Position numbers and translations under genes: made by a program. Of a stretch of 64,000 nt of DNA, positions 43,891 through 53,308 are shown one piece after another. How positions within the stretch are numbered: the stretch's first letter is position 1; every line of letters starts with the position of its first letter. The notes under the pieces are model-generated. The model was not told the DNA's origin, made no database searches, and was given only the letters and a program-made list of their open reading frames with translations. Location: NCBI GenBank assembly GCA_019084025.1, contig JAHRBI010000003.1, forward strand, positions 62,001-126,000, written 5' to 3'. The DNA comes from Burkholderiaceae bacterium DAT-1. GTDB lineage: Bacteria; Pseudomonadota; Gammaproteobacteria; Burkholderiales; Chitinimonadaceae.

Positions 43891-44670
43891 ATGTTGCTAG
43901 CTAGAAAAACACTGATGACAGGATTGGCGCTTGCCATGAGCCTGGGATTGCTGGGTGGATGTGCCTCGGTGCCAATGGCCGATTCGGCAGCGGACAGCCG
44001 CGCCAAGCAGTTTGTCGCCCCCAAGAATGGCAATGCCAGTCTGTACATCTATCGCAACAGTATGCTCGGCGCAGCACTGTCCCGCGAAGTGAAGCTGGAT
44101 GGCGCCAGTGTAGGGAAAACCGCCAACAAGACATACTTCTACAAAGAAATTGCCCCAGGTAGCCATACCTTAACGTCCGAAGGTGGATCGTCGGATAATC
44201 GCGTCATCCTGAACGCCGAGCCCGGTAAAACCTATTTCGTCCGCCAGTTTATTACCATGGGTCTGCTGAGCGGTGGCTCGGGCGTAGAAATGGTAAGTGA
44301 AGCAGAAGGACGCAGTGGCGTGGCTGAGTGCAAGCTGGCTCTCGGCGACGGAACGGCGCCTGCGTTGCCCGTGAACGTCACGCCAGTCGCACAACGCCCG
44401 GTAAATCAGGCGGCCATCGTGACGGAAATTGTAGCGATGCCGGTTGAGCGTGCCCCGGAGACCATCCGCGCACAAAGTCAGTCTGCCCCCGTACAAGCAG
44501 AACCGTCTACAGTTGCTCCTGCTCCCGCGCCTGCTGCCTCACGCCAACCAACCACACCTTTGCCTGCAGCCAGCAAGCGTCAGCGCCCGAGCAAGGGGGG
44601 TGATCTGCGCAAGTGTCTGGAGCGAAGCAATAATCTGGACATCGCACGCTGCGCAGGCGAGATGAAGTAA
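43891..44670 (+). CDS. Lipoprotein with DUF2846-type domain and Pro/Ala-rich linker
   Basis: 259 residues from the ATG at 43891 (a GTG at 43879 would add four residues). Lipobox 'LGLLGGC' with Cys24 shows lipid anchoring. Residues about 40-150 form a beta domain ('ASLYIYRNSMLGAALSREVKLDGASVGK' and 'APGSHTLTSEGGSSDNRVIL') matching DUF2846. A Pro/Ala/Gln-rich stretch (about 160-235) and a short Cys-containing C-terminus follow. A 6-bp inverted repeat TGAGGC-TAG-GCCTCA lies at 43852-43866 upstream. Confidence 0.75.
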   Translation: MLLARKTLMTGLALAMSLGLLGGCASVPMADSAADSRAKQFVAPKNGNASLYIYRNSMLGAALSREVKLDGASVGKTANKTYFYKEIAPGSHTLTSEGGSSDNRVILNAEPGKTYFVRQFITMGLLSGGSGVEMVSEAEGRSGVAECKLALGDGTAPALPVNVTPVAQRPVNQAAIVTEIVAMPVERAPETIRAQSQSAPVQAEPSTVAPAPAPAASRQPTTPLPAASKRQRPSKGGDLRKCLERSNNLDIARCAGEMK

Positions 44671-44723
44671 GTCCTGAACATGGCCGGGTATCATTCGCTA
44701 TCCGGCCAACACGGATACTCACC

Positions 44724-45350
44724 ATGACAACGTCGCGTGCCTTCTACATCAGCCTTGCCATCGCCATCGTCCTGCTTGCCTGGTCTGGCTGGTATCCCTA
44801 CGATCGCACCACCTGGCTGATGGAAGTGGCGCCTGCGTTGATCGTCTATCCGCTCCTGTGGTTCACGCGATCACGATTCCCGCTCACAACCATGCTGTAC
44901 GGGTTGATACTGATACATGCCGCCATCCTGATGCTGGGCGGCGCATATACCTACGCCCGCGTCCCGCTTGGCTTTACCTTGCAGGATATCCTGCATCTCG
45001 GCCGTAACCCCTACGACAAAATCGGCCATTTCGCGCAGGGTTTTATTCCGGCACTGGCCACCCGCGAGATCCTGCTGCGCGGCGGTCACGTCAAACCCGG
45101 CCGCATACTGGGGTTCCTGTGTATTTGCGTGGTGATGTGTGTGAGCGCCAGCTATGAGCTGATCGAATGGGGTGCAGCGGTTGCACTTGGTCAGGGCGCT
45201 GATGAATTTCTGGGCACCCAGGGCGATCCATGGGATACCCAGTCCGACATGCTGTTTGCGCTGATTGGCGGGACAGTGGCGATTCTAGGATTCAGCAGGC
45301 TACATGATCGGGCTATGCGCCGAATAACTGCCGATCCGGCCGGCAACTGA
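44724..45350 (+). CDS. DUF2238 integral membrane protein (YjdF-like)
   Basis: 208 residues with about five membrane segments. 'LGRNPYDKIGHFAQGFIPALATREILLR' and 'GTQGDPWDTQSDMLFALIGG' are the DUF2238 signatures. The role of the family is not established. It follows the lipoprotein gene on the same strand by 53 bp. Confidence 0.88.
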   Translation: MTTSRAFYISLAIAIVLLAWSGWYPYDRTTWLMEVAPALIVYPLLWFTRSRFPLTTMLYGLILIHAAILMLGGAYTYARVPLGFTLQDILHLGRNPYDKIGHFAQGFIPALATREILLRGGHVKPGRILGFLCICVVMCVSASYELIEWGAAVALGQGADEFLGTQGDPWDTQSDMLFALIGGTVAILGFSRLHDRAMRRITADPAGN

Positions 45351-45359
45351 CAACTTCAG

Positions 45360-45797
45360 TTACTCACACACCCACAGCAACCAGCCCTTACCTTGTGCCT
45401 GGGCATTCTCTGCAAACTGATTCAGACCCCGTAGCACATCAATCAGGTCTTCTGCCTGCCAGCGGTCAAGTTTGCACTCAGGTGCCTCTGCCCACGCCTT
45501 CGCAACTCGCTCAAATTGAGTGTCAGGCAATGCCGCCAGCACATCAACCAGATCAGCCGGTACACTGTGAATCCACGGCCCATCATCGCCTTCAGTGGCC
45601 AGTACCTGAAATTTATCCATCTCATCCGATGCCTGTGCCGCACGCTCCGGCGCGCCCTTCAGTACTTCGCGCAGGGCGCACAATTTGACGGCATCGACGC
45701 CACGCATTTCCATGGTCGACCAGATGGTGGCGTGTCCTGTAGCGTGAAGTACTGTATCGGCTTCGTCCGGGCGGGCAATGATGAGATCGGTGAGCAT
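45360..45797 (-). CDS. Hypothetical protein
   Basis: 145 residues, acidic, with many Trp and Leu. No signal peptide. Sequence begins 'MLTDLIIARPDEADTVLHATGHATIWSTMEMRG' and has 'KFQVLATEGDDGPWIHSVPADLVDVLAAL'. I do not recognise the family. It is convergent with the DUF2238 gene and stands alone. Confidence 0.6.
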   Translation of the reverse strand: MLTDLIIARPDEADTVLHATGHATIWSTMEMRGVDAVKLCALREVLKGAPERAAQASDEMDKFQVLATEGDDGPWIHSVPADLVDVLAALPDTQFERVAKAWAEAPECKLDRWQAEDLIDVLRGLNQFAENAQAQGKGWLLWVCE

Positions 45798-45915
45798 GAA
45801 ATTCCTTGAAACTGCTTAATCGTTCGAAGCACGCATACTAGCAAAAATGCGCTATCGTATCGGCTAAATCCAATAAGTGCTGCACAAAACGGCATGACCG
45901 AATTGAGGAATGAGA

Positions 45916-46542
45916 ATGGAACAGTTTTCAGCCGATATCTACCGCGAGCCCTCACCGATTGATGTCAATACACTCGCCAATCTGGGTCCGCTTACTACGC
46001 TGGCAGGCATCTGGCAGGGCGATACCGGGCATGATGTCAAACCAAAGGCAGACGGCCCGCGCGAGCAGGCGTTTGTCGAGCGCATGGAGTTGCAACCGAT
46101 CGACCCGCAAACCAATGGCCCGCAATTGCTCTACGGCCTGCGCTACCACACGCATATTGTCAAACCCGGCCAGATCAAGACCTACCATGAGCAGGTTGGC
46201 TACTGGTTGTGGGAGCCCGCGTCAGGCACGGTCATTCATACCCTGAGTATTCCACGCGGTGTCAATGTTCTGGCATCCGCACACGTCGCCGCAGACGCGC
46301 GTCGGTTTGAACTCCTCGCCACCCGCGACGGACAGGGAGGCATCACCGCGGTCCCGTTTCTGGAGCACGCCTTCCGCATCACCGAATTCCGTATCTGCGT
46401 CGAGATCGAATCCAACGATATCTGGTCTTACAGCGAAGATACGGTGATGCAGATCAGAGGACGGGATGAGCCCTTCCACCATACTGATCGCAACCGTTTG
46501 GTGCGGATTGGCGAGGCGATGCCGAATCCGCTGGCGAGATAA
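45916..46542 (+). CDS. Heme-binding beta-barrel (nitrobindin-like/FABP-like) protein
   Basis: 208 residues from the ATG at 45916, chosen because GAGGA lies six bases upstream, whereas the earlier ATG would have no spacing. 'LTTLAGIWQGDTGHDVKP' is the GxWxG entry motif of the THAP4/nitrobindin heme-binding domain. 'QVGYWLWEPASGTVIHTLSIPRG' is also present. It should be a small beta-barrel that binds heme or a fatty acid. It is convergent with the GST gene, 1 bp away. Confidence 0.82.
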   Translation: MEQFSADIYREPSPIDVNTLANLGPLTTLAGIWQGDTGHDVKPKADGPREQAFVERMELQPIDPQTNGPQLLYGLRYHTHIVKPGQIKTYHEQVGYWLWEPASGTVIHTLSIPRGVNVLASAHVAADARRFELLATRDGQGGITAVPFLEHAFRITEFRICVEIESNDIWSYSEDTVMQIRGRDEPFHHTDRNRLVRIGEAMPNPLAR

Positions 46543-46543
46543 T

Positions 46544-47155
46544 TTACCGCCCCATCCCCACCCACGCCTGCACCGATGGCCGTCGCCATTGGTATTCGGC
46601 GTAGTGGCGCATAAAATCAGGTAGATCATCGCCATGCAGCGCCAGTCGCTGAATCATCAGCGCAAGATCGGAATCGGCGATACACCAATCCCCAAATAAA
46701 TGATCGGCGCCCGGACGAATCAGACTTTTGCAGGCGGCCACCAGTTTATCGCGGGCGTGTACGCCTGCATCAGTCAATGGTGCAAATTTCTGCCCTAGAA
46801 ATACCGCCTCAGTTGGGCGTTCACTGCGAATCGGCATCAAATCGCTGCGTAACCATGCCTGCACCTGACGTGCACGCGCCTTATCGCGAACATCAATCGG
46901 GTAGACATGTGGATGGGGAAAGCGGTCTTCCAGATATTCGCAAATTGCATTGGACTCACTCAGCACAAAATCGCCATCAAACAAGGCAGGTACGCGGCGC
47001 GTCATGACTCGCCCTGCATAATCGTCAGCGTGCTGGGCACCTGTTGCCAGATCAACTGTTTTGAGTGCAAAAGGCTGCTGTTTTTCTGTCAGCGCCACAT
47101 ACACAGTCATGGCGTAGGGGCTTAGATAATGATTATCTACATAGAGCTGCATCAT
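46544..47155 (-). CDS. yfcF: Glutathione S-transferase (YfcF-like)
   Basis: 203 residues from the ATG at 47155, with AGGAGG seven bases upstream. The sequence parallels E. coli YfcF nearly throughout ('TVYVALTEKQQPF', 'TRRVPALFDGDFVLSESNAICEYLEDRFP', 'KARARQVQAWLRSDLMPIRSERPTEAVF', 'GDWCIADSDLALMIQRLALHGDDLP'). It binds glutathione through its N-terminal thioredoxin fold and helps resist oxidative damage. Confidence 0.9.
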   Translation of the reverse strand: MMQLYVDNHYLSPYAMTVYVALTEKQQPFALKTVDLATGAQHADDYAGRVMTRRVPALFDGDFVLSESNAICEYLEDRFPHPHVYPIDVRDKARARQVQAWLRSDLMPIRSERPTEAVFLGQKFAPLTDAGVHARDKLVAACKSLIRPGADHLFGDWCIADSDLALMIQRLALHGDDLPDFMRHYAEYQWRRPSVQAWVGMGR

Positions 47156-47165
47156 GATGTTCCTC

Positions 47166-47900
47166 CTAGTGCACGGCACAGCCACGTGTCATGGCCTGAT
47201 TGAACTGTTTGATCATGCGCGAATGATCGGCCATCTGTTTGGGTATGGCGAAGTACTGGACATCCACATAGAGGGGTTTTTCCAGTACCACAAAGTCACG
47301 CTGGGATAGGTGCGACTCGGTGTGATGACTCACAATATCCTGCATCCATTCACGCGCATTCATCATGGCTGCGACATCGATCCGGCCAGCCAGTAATTTG
47401 CGAAGCCGTTCGTCCCGGCCACTATCAGCGTCGATTTGCAGCTTGCCATTCCGCTGAGCCGCCAAGATATCATCTGGCAAGTAGTTACCCAACTCAACCC
47501 CGAGCCGTTGACCATACAGATCCTGAATGCGGGTAAATGTCATTGCATGCGAACGCAACACGACCAGATTCACTTCATCGCGGTGGATTGGCTGGCTAAA
47601 GGAGAAACGAGCCCTTCGTGCCGGATTCATGGATAAACCGATCACGGCCGCGCTACCCGCAGCAGAGGTAGCAAAGGCACGATTCCACGGCATGAGCGTT
47701 GTATGAAAGCGCAGCGAACTCTTGCTTTCAATACACGCTAAAAAATTGATCAGCTTACCCTTAGGCTGCCCCGCTTCAAGATACAGCATGGGCCGGAAAT
47801 TATCTGCGCCCACGACTTCGATAGGTTCGTCACGGGCTGTCGCGTACACACACGACACCACCAGAGGCACTGCACTAAGTTGACGGAACCAACGGGACAT
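47166..47900 (-). CDS. Solute-binding protein family 3 (amino-acid-type), exported
   Basis: 244 residues from the ATG at 47900. A signal peptide is present (ending SCVYATA). The mature part fits a bacterial SBP family 3 fold: 'LINFLACIESKSSLRFHTTLMPWNRAF', 'RRARFSFSQPIHRDEVNLVVL' and 'LAGRIDVAAMMNAREWM'. There is no ABC permease next to it, so it may be a sensor-type protein rather than part of an importer. Ligand unknown. Confidence 0.78.
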   Translation of the reverse strand: MSRWFRQLSAVPLVVSCVYATARDEPIEVVGADNFRPMLYLEAGQPKGKLINFLACIESKSSLRFHTTLMPWNRAFATSAAGSAAVIGLSMNPARRARFSFSQPIHRDEVNLVVLRSHAMTFTRIQDLYGQRLGVELGNYLPDDILAAQRNGKLQIDADSGRDERLRKLLAGRIDVAAMMNAREWMQDIVSHHTESHLSQRDFVVLEKPLYVDVQYFAIPKQMADHSRMIKQFNQAMTRGCAVH

Positions 47901-48020
47901 TCGGTCTTCGCAATCGATCATGCTATTTCGACTGAGTATAGCGACAGCCTATGAAGCGCGCATCCATGTTATGCGCTCAGCCCGACATGATCCAAGCAAA
48001 CGACCTCAAACAGTCGGCCA

Positions 48021-49175
48021 TCAGCCAAACTGCCGTCTGAATCGATACAGCCCCAGCGCAAACATGCCTGCACCGATTCCCACCAGCCACATTACGGGCC
48101 GCAGTAGTTCGCCCGCCCCCTGCCCCTTCAGCAAGATGCCAAAGGCAATATCCAGATAATGATGCAAGGGCGAGATCACCATGCCATGTGCCAGCCAGCC
48201 CGGCAGCGCTTCGGGTGGCGTCCATGCGCCTGACAGGAACAGCATCGGTGCCAGAATCAGAATGGTGAGCATGCCCACCTGCGCCAGATTGCGGGCAATG
48301 GTGGCCACGAACAAGCCGAGTCCTGCTGTCGAAAAAATGTACAGCGTGGTCACGGCAAAGAAGAGGCCAAGGCTACCGCGACAGGGCACGCCGAAAATCG
48401 GCCACAGCACCAGATTCAGCGACAGCATCACCGTGAGCAGAATCACGCCGCCCATAGCCAGCAATTTAGGCAGCACAATCTGCAGCGGCGTCAGCGGCGA
48501 GACGAGTAATTGCTCCACGGTGCCACGCTCTTTCTCGCGCACGGCAGCAGCGGCAGGCAACAGAATGGCAAATACGGTGATGATGTTGAGCAGCTGGGAA
48601 ATCGCCATAAACCAGGCATCATTCTGATCGGCGTTGTACCAGGCACGAATACGATTCTGCACCATGGGCAAGGTCATGCCATTGCCCCCGCCTAGTTGCG
48701 CCAGTCCGGTCTGGATACCGAATTCACTGACAATCCGGGTGACGTAGCTCGCCCCCAGAAAACCTTGCACGGAATTCGAGGTATCGACATTCAAGCCCAC
48801 AGTGACTTCACGGCCAGCAGCCAGATCCGCCGTCATGCGCGGTTGCAGGTCGAGCGCCAGCATGGCTTCGCCGCGATCCAGCGCACGCATCGCATCGCGC
48901 TCGTTCACATGGCCGGGCTGAACATTAAAGGAAGGCTCAACCAGTCGTGCACGTAATTCCCGCGCTGCTGCGCCGCGATCGGCATCGGTAATGACTGTCG
49001 CTGCGTGGCTTACCTGCAGCGTCACGCCGGAACCGGCCAGATAGATGTCGCAAGTAAACGCATACACCATGAACACCAGCAGAATACGGTCGCGCCACAG
49101 CTGCAGCAGTTCCTTGCGGGTGAGCGCGGCCAGCGGGCGCAGCCAGAGTCGCATCGAGGTCAGCATCTTCATCAT
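48021..49175 (-). CDS. ABC-2 type efflux permease (YbhR/YhhJ-like)
   Basis: 384 residues from the ATG at 49175; ATG codons at 49172 and 49166 are alternatives, and the AAGGA before the last fits best. One N-terminal membrane helix, a large periplasmic domain and five C-terminal helices are visible ('LLNIITVFAILLPAAAAVREKERGTVEQLLVSPLTPLQIVLPKLL'). It is the second permease of a tripartite efflux operon. Confidence 0.88.
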   Translation of the reverse strand: MMKMLTSMRLWLRPLAALTRKELLQLWRDRILLVFMVYAFTCDIYLAGSGVTLQVSHAATVITDADRGAAARELRARLVEPSFNVQPGHVNERDAMRALDRGEAMLALDLQPRMTADLAAGREVTVGLNVDTSNSVQGFLGASYVTRIVSEFGIQTGLAQLGGGNGMTLPMVQNRIRAWYNADQNDAWFMAISQLLNIITVFAILLPAAAAVREKERGTVEQLLVSPLTPLQIVLPKLLAMGGVILLTVMLSLNLVLWPIFGVPCRGSLGLFFAVTTLYIFSTAGLGLFVATIARNLAQVGMLTILILAPMLFLSGAWTPPEALPGWLAHGMVISPLHHYLDIAFGILLKGQGAGELLRPVMWLVGIGAGMFALGLYRFRRQFG

Positions 49176-49177
49176 CC

Positions 49178-50332
49178 TTACTGCGCCGGGCGCTTGCTCA
49201 TCAGGCGGTAGCCTGCGGTAAACAGGGCCAGCGCATAGGCGGCCAGCACCGCCAGTTCGCGCCACATCTCGGCCAATCCGCTACCTTTGAGGAAGCAGCC
49301 GGTGACGATATCGGTGTAATACATGGCGGGCAGCGCATGGGCGATCCACTGCCCTGCGCCACTGAGCGAGGGCACCGGAATCAGCACGCCGGAATACAGC
49401 ACGGCAGGCACCACCGTCACAATGGTGGTCACAATCATCGCGGCGATCTGGGTACGGGTCAGCACGGATACCAGTAGCCCGATCCCGGTGGTACACAGCA
49501 CATACACCGCCGTCGCCACCGTAAAGAACACGATCTCGCCCCGGAAAGGCACACCGAATCCCAGCACCACAATCGCCCACAGCACCCAGGCATTAAGGAA
49601 GGAAATCCCAACATAGGGCGCCAGCTTGCCCAGCAGATATTCGCCGCGACTGAGATTAGAGGCATAGAGATTGAAAATCGCCCCGCTTTCCTTTTCGCGC
49701 ACCACGCCCAGCGCGGTGAGAAACGGCGGCGAAATCATCAGGATCACCATGATGAGCTTGGGTCCGATCGACCAGATCGATTTCACGGCTTCGTTGTAGA
49801 GATAGCGCACCGAGAGACGGATCGGCGTCAGTCGCTTGCGGGCTTGCACCTCGGTCATCCCGGCTTGCTCGGACACTGTTTTGCTGATGCGGGCCAGATT
49901 AGCGTCGGCATTGATAGCGTCCACATAGCCCTGCGTGGTGAGGGCACGCGAGGGAAAGCTGCCATCGATCAGGGTCTGTACCGTGGTGGGTTTGCCTGCG
50001 GCCAGATGCGCTGCAAAGCCATGCGGGATAATGACAGCCGCGCGGATTTCGCCACTGGCCATGCGCCGTGCGAGTTCGTCGGCGTGTGCAATCGCACCGT
50101 GATCATCAAACATCACCCCGCTGGAAAAGCGCGCCAGATAGTCGCGGCTCTCGGCGCTGTGATCCTCATCTACCCAGGCAAAGGGAATGTGCTCGACATC
50201 CAGCGACAGCCCCGCACCAAACAACAGGATCAGCAGCGGCGGGACAATAAACGCCAGACTGAAAAACAGACGGTCGCGGGTGATTTCGCGCCATTCTTTG
50301 ACGGCGTAGGCCATGATGCGCTGGATATTCAT
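49178..50332 (-). CDS. ABC-2 type efflux permease (YbhS-like)
   Basis: 384 residues. N-terminal helix ('LFFSLAFIVPPLLILLFGAGL'), periplasmic domain, and C-terminal helices beginning 'LIMVILMISPPFLTALGVVREKESG', which is typical of YbhS/YhhJ proteins. With the next permease it would form the heterodimeric membrane part of an exporter. It overlaps the ATPase gene by 4 bp and lies 2 bp before the other permease. Confidence 0.9.
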   Translation of the reverse strand: MNIQRIMAYAVKEWREITRDRLFFSLAFIVPPLLILLFGAGLSLDVEHIPFAWVDEDHSAESRDYLARFSSGVMFDDHGAIAHADELARRMASGEIRAAVIIPHGFAAHLAAGKPTTVQTLIDGSFPSRALTTQGYVDAINADANLARISKTVSEQAGMTEVQARKRLTPIRLSVRYLYNEAVKSIWSIGPKLIMVILMISPPFLTALGVVREKESGAIFNLYASNLSRGEYLLGKLAPYVGISFLNAWVLWAIVVLGFGVPFRGEIVFFTVATAVYVLCTTGIGLLVSVLTRTQIAAMIVTTIVTVVPAVLYSGVLIPVPSLSGAGQWIAHALPAMYYTDIVTGCFLKGSGLAEMWRELAVLAAYALALFTAGYRLMSKRPAQ

Positions 50333-52248
50333 GCGCTGTGCTCCAGTTCGGTCATCAATGCCACAAATACGTCTTCCATGCTCACCGGACGGGCTTCCCA
50401 GCGTTCCACCGCCATGCCCGCACCGGACAGTAGCGCCGTGACATCAACACGTACCGCCTCGGGATCAGGCGCAAACAGATGCAGCTTGCGGCCATGCAGG
50501 GCGATGTCGAGGTCGCTGTCGCGCAGCAGGCTCAACGCCTTGCGCGGATCGCTACAGTCAAAGGACATCAGCGCGCCACGCCGGGCGATCAGCTCGGATT
50601 TCAGCTTGGCGGGGGAACCACTGGCCACCACCTTCCCCGCAAACATCAACGCCAGATCGTCGCAACGCTCGGCTTCGCTCATGTAGTGCGTCGTGACCAG
50701 CACAGCCACCTGATCCTCGCGCGCCAGACGGAACAGGATGTCCCAGAACTGGCGACGGCCAATCGGATCGACACCGGAAGTGGGTTCGTCGAGAAACAGC
50801 ACGCGCGGCGAATGCACCAGCGCACAACCCAGTGCCAGCCGCTGGCGCAAGCCCATGGGCAGACTGGCAGCCAGCGCCTGCTCGTGTCCAGCCAGCCCGG
50901 CCATCTGCACGATCCAGTCGACGCGCTCGCGGGTACGTGCTGCGTCCAGCCCGTAAATGGCAGCGTAGAGACGGATGTTTTCGATGGCGGTCAGATCGGT
51001 GTACAGCGAAAACGCCTGCGACATATAGCCGATCCGTGATTTGATCTCGCGTCCGGCCGTGCGCATATCGGCACCCGCCACGTGGCCCATGCCTTCGCTG
51101 GGTTGCAGAATGCCGGTGAGCATCTTGATCACGGTCGTCTTGCCTGCACCATTGGCACCCAGCAAGCCGAACACCTCGCCCGGCATCACCTTGAAGGTGG
51201 CATTATCCACCGCGCGGAATGCACCAAACGTGCGGGTCAGGCCGTCGGCCACAATCAGCGGCTCGGCTACATCGGATTGATCTGCCTGCGCGGTCACCGG
51301 CAAGCCGACCTGTGCCTCGCCCACACGGGCAATAAAGGCATCTTCTAGATCCGGTTCGGCCACGGTTGCCTGCACCGGCCGCTTCAGCACACCGCCTATT
51401 TTGAGCGTCGCCGCTGCACCACTGACTTCCGGTACATACAGTCGCCACTCACTGCCGCGTGGCTCCATATAGCCAATCTCGCGCGCCAGTGTCTGTACTT
51501 CATCGCCGCTCAGATCCGGCAGGGTCAGCACGGCGCCGGGTTGCGCCAGCCGGATGGCATCCGGTGTGCCCATGGCGAGGATGCGGCCTTCGTGCATCAG
51601 CGCGACGCGGTCGAATGCGCTCGCCTCGTCCATATAGGCCGTGGACACCAGCGCGGTGGAACGGGTTTCCTGTAACAACTCGGACAGAATCGCCCAGAAA
51701 TCGCGTCGCGACACCGGATCGACACCGGTGGTCGGTTCGTCCAGTACGATCAGTTCGGGTGCATGAATCAGCGTACAGACAAGTCCCAGCTTCTGCTTCA
51801 TCCCGCCTGAAAGCTGCTTCATCGGACGCGAACGGAAGGCGGCCAGACGCGTCATCGCCAGCAGCTGCTCCTTGCGTTCGGCGGCGACATCAGCAGGCAC
51901 CAGACGTAGACGCGCAAAGAAATCGACATTCTCTTCGATGCTTAGCTCGGGATAGAGATTCTGGCCCAGCCCTTGCGGCATCAGCCCGAGCTTGCCCTTG
52001 ACCGATTCAGTCGCGGCTTCGGTCTGCATGTCGGTGCCGAACACCTTAAGCGTGCCGACTTCATAGGACAGCACGCCCGCCACAGTCTTCATCAGGCTGG
52101 ATTTACCCGCACCATCCGGCCCGATCAGGCCGAACATCTCGCCCGGCTGCACCGACAGGTCGAGCGCATCCAGCGCCATGACTGCGCCATAGCGTTTGCA
52201 CAGACCACGCGCTTCGATCAGCGGGTTGCTCACTGCGGCGACTTCCAT
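50329..52248 (-). CDS. Twin ABC ATPase of an efflux system (YbhF-like)
   Basis: 639 residues with two ATPase domains. NBD1 has Walker A 'GPDGAGKSS', signature 'LSGGMKQ', Walker B 'LIVLDEPTTGVD', but 'STAYMDEA' at the H-loop (Ala for His). NBD2 has 'GANGAGKTT', degenerate signature 'LPMGLRQR', 'LFLDEPTSGVD' and an intact H-loop 'TTHYMSEAE'. In the composite sites, one is fully canonical and one is doubly degenerate. This resembles E. coli YbhF/RbbA. It energises the two permeases, exporting drugs or cations. Confidence 0.92.
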   Translation of the reverse strand: MEVAAVSNPLIEARGLCKRYGAVMALDALDLSVQPGEMFGLIGPDGAGKSSLMKTVAGVLSYEVGTLKVFGTDMQTEAATESVKGKLGLMPQGLGQNLYPELSIEENVDFFARLRLVPADVAAERKEQLLAMTRLAAFRSRPMKQLSGGMKQKLGLVCTLIHAPELIVLDEPTTGVDPVSRRDFWAILSELLQETRSTALVSTAYMDEASAFDRVALMHEGRILAMGTPDAIRLAQPGAVLTLPDLSGDEVQTLAREIGYMEPRGSEWRLYVPEVSGAAATLKIGGVLKRPVQATVAEPDLEDAFIARVGEAQVGLPVTAQADQSDVAEPLIVADGLTRTFGAFRAVDNATFKVMPGEVFGLLGANGAGKTTVIKMLTGILQPSEGMGHVAGADMRTAGREIKSRIGYMSQAFSLYTDLTAIENIRLYAAIYGLDAARTRERVDWIVQMAGLAGHEQALAASLPMGLRQRLALGCALVHSPRVLFLDEPTSGVDPIGRRQFWDILFRLAREDQVAVLVTTHYMSEAERCDDLALMFAGKVVASGSPAKLKSELIARRGALMSFDCSDPRKALSLLRDSDLDIALHGRKLHLFAPDPEAVRVDVTALLSGAGMAVERWEARPVSMEDVFVALMTELEHSA

Positions 52249-53297
52249 GCGGCATCCTCGCGATAGCGAATGGCAGCATCGGCCGGCAGACCAGGCGCCA
52301 GACGCACATCTTTTTCCGGCACCAGCAGCAATTTCACGGCAAACACCTGCTTCACGCGCTCGTTATGGGTCTGCACTTCCTTGGGTGTGAATTCGGCACG
52401 ATTGGCGATATGGGTCAGCGAGGCGGTATAGGGATGATCCGGCGCGGCATCGATCCACACCCGTGCAGCCAGCCCGAGCTTCAACTTGCCGATCTCGGTT
52501 TCCGGTACATAGGCGCGCAGATACAGCTGCGCTGGATCGTACAACTCGAATAAGGTGCCACCCGCCCCCACCACTTCACCCGCTTCACGCGCACGCACGG
52601 CAATCACACCTTTCACGGGCGCCTTGACGCGGGTTTCATCCAGCGCAGCCTGTGCCTCGGCCAATTGCGCCTTTGCCGCATCCAGCTGCCCTTGCAGCGC
52701 TTTCAACGCCGTTTCGCTGGCGGCAACCTTGTCATGTCCGAGTCTGGCGCTGGCCAGTTGTTTGTCGGCCTGATCGCGCTGGGTGACAGCCGCCACTGCC
52801 GCCAGTGTGGCCTGTTCGGCATGGTGTGCGTCGATTACGCCCTGCTCGCGCAGACGAGCCATGCGATCCGCATCGCGTCGGGTTTGTTCAGCCTGTGCAC
52901 GGGCGCGTGCCAGTTGATCCTCGCTGGCGGCAATCCCCAGTGGAACTTCCTTGCGTGCGACCGCAACCTCAGCGGTTTTAGCAGCCAGTTGCGCGGTCAG
53001 GGCGTCAACCTGCGCACGGGCGGCATCCACTTTCGGGCGAATCTGGCTATCGTCCAATTCTGCCAGCAGCGTCCCCGCTTCAACCAGTTCGCCTTCCTGA
53101 TGCAGCATGGTGGCAATGCGGCCCGGCACTTTGCTGGCCACTGCAATGCGGTCACTTTCCAGACGGCCATTGGTAAATACCAGCCCCTCCGGTGCCTTGC
53201 CTTCATCACGATGCAGCAGCACCCCCGCCACCAGCGCGGCCAGCAACAGGCCACCTGCAACGGGCGCCAGCGATTTCAGGTTCAGTTTTGCGGTCAT
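52230..53297 (-). CDS. HlyD-type periplasmic adaptor of the efflux operon
   Basis: 355 residues. One N-terminal membrane anchor ('GGLLLAALVAGVLL') is followed by the biotinyl-lipoyl and helical hairpin regions, including a long coiled coil (about 90-220, rich in Ala/Gln) and a final 'VEAGTLLAELDDSQI'-type half-motif. It links the inner-membrane exporter to the outer-membrane channel. It overlaps the ATPase gene by 19 bp. Confidence 0.9.
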   Translation of the reverse strand: MTAKLNLKSLAPVAGGLLLAALVAGVLLHRDEGKAPEGLVFTNGRLESDRIAVASKVPGRIATMLHQEGELVEAGTLLAELDDSQIRPKVDAARAQVDALTAQLAAKTAEVAVARKEVPLGIAASEDQLARARAQAEQTRRDADRMARLREQGVIDAHHAEQATLAAVAAVTQRDQADKQLASARLGHDKVAASETALKALQGQLDAAKAQLAEAQAALDETRVKAPVKGVIAVRAREAGEVVGAGGTLFELYDPAQLYLRAYVPETEIGKLKLGLAARVWIDAAPDHPYTASLTHIANRAEFTPKEVQTHNERVKQVFAVKLLLVPEKDVRLAPGLPADAAIRYREDAAWKSPQ

Positions 53298-53308
53298 ATC
53301 GGTCTCTC

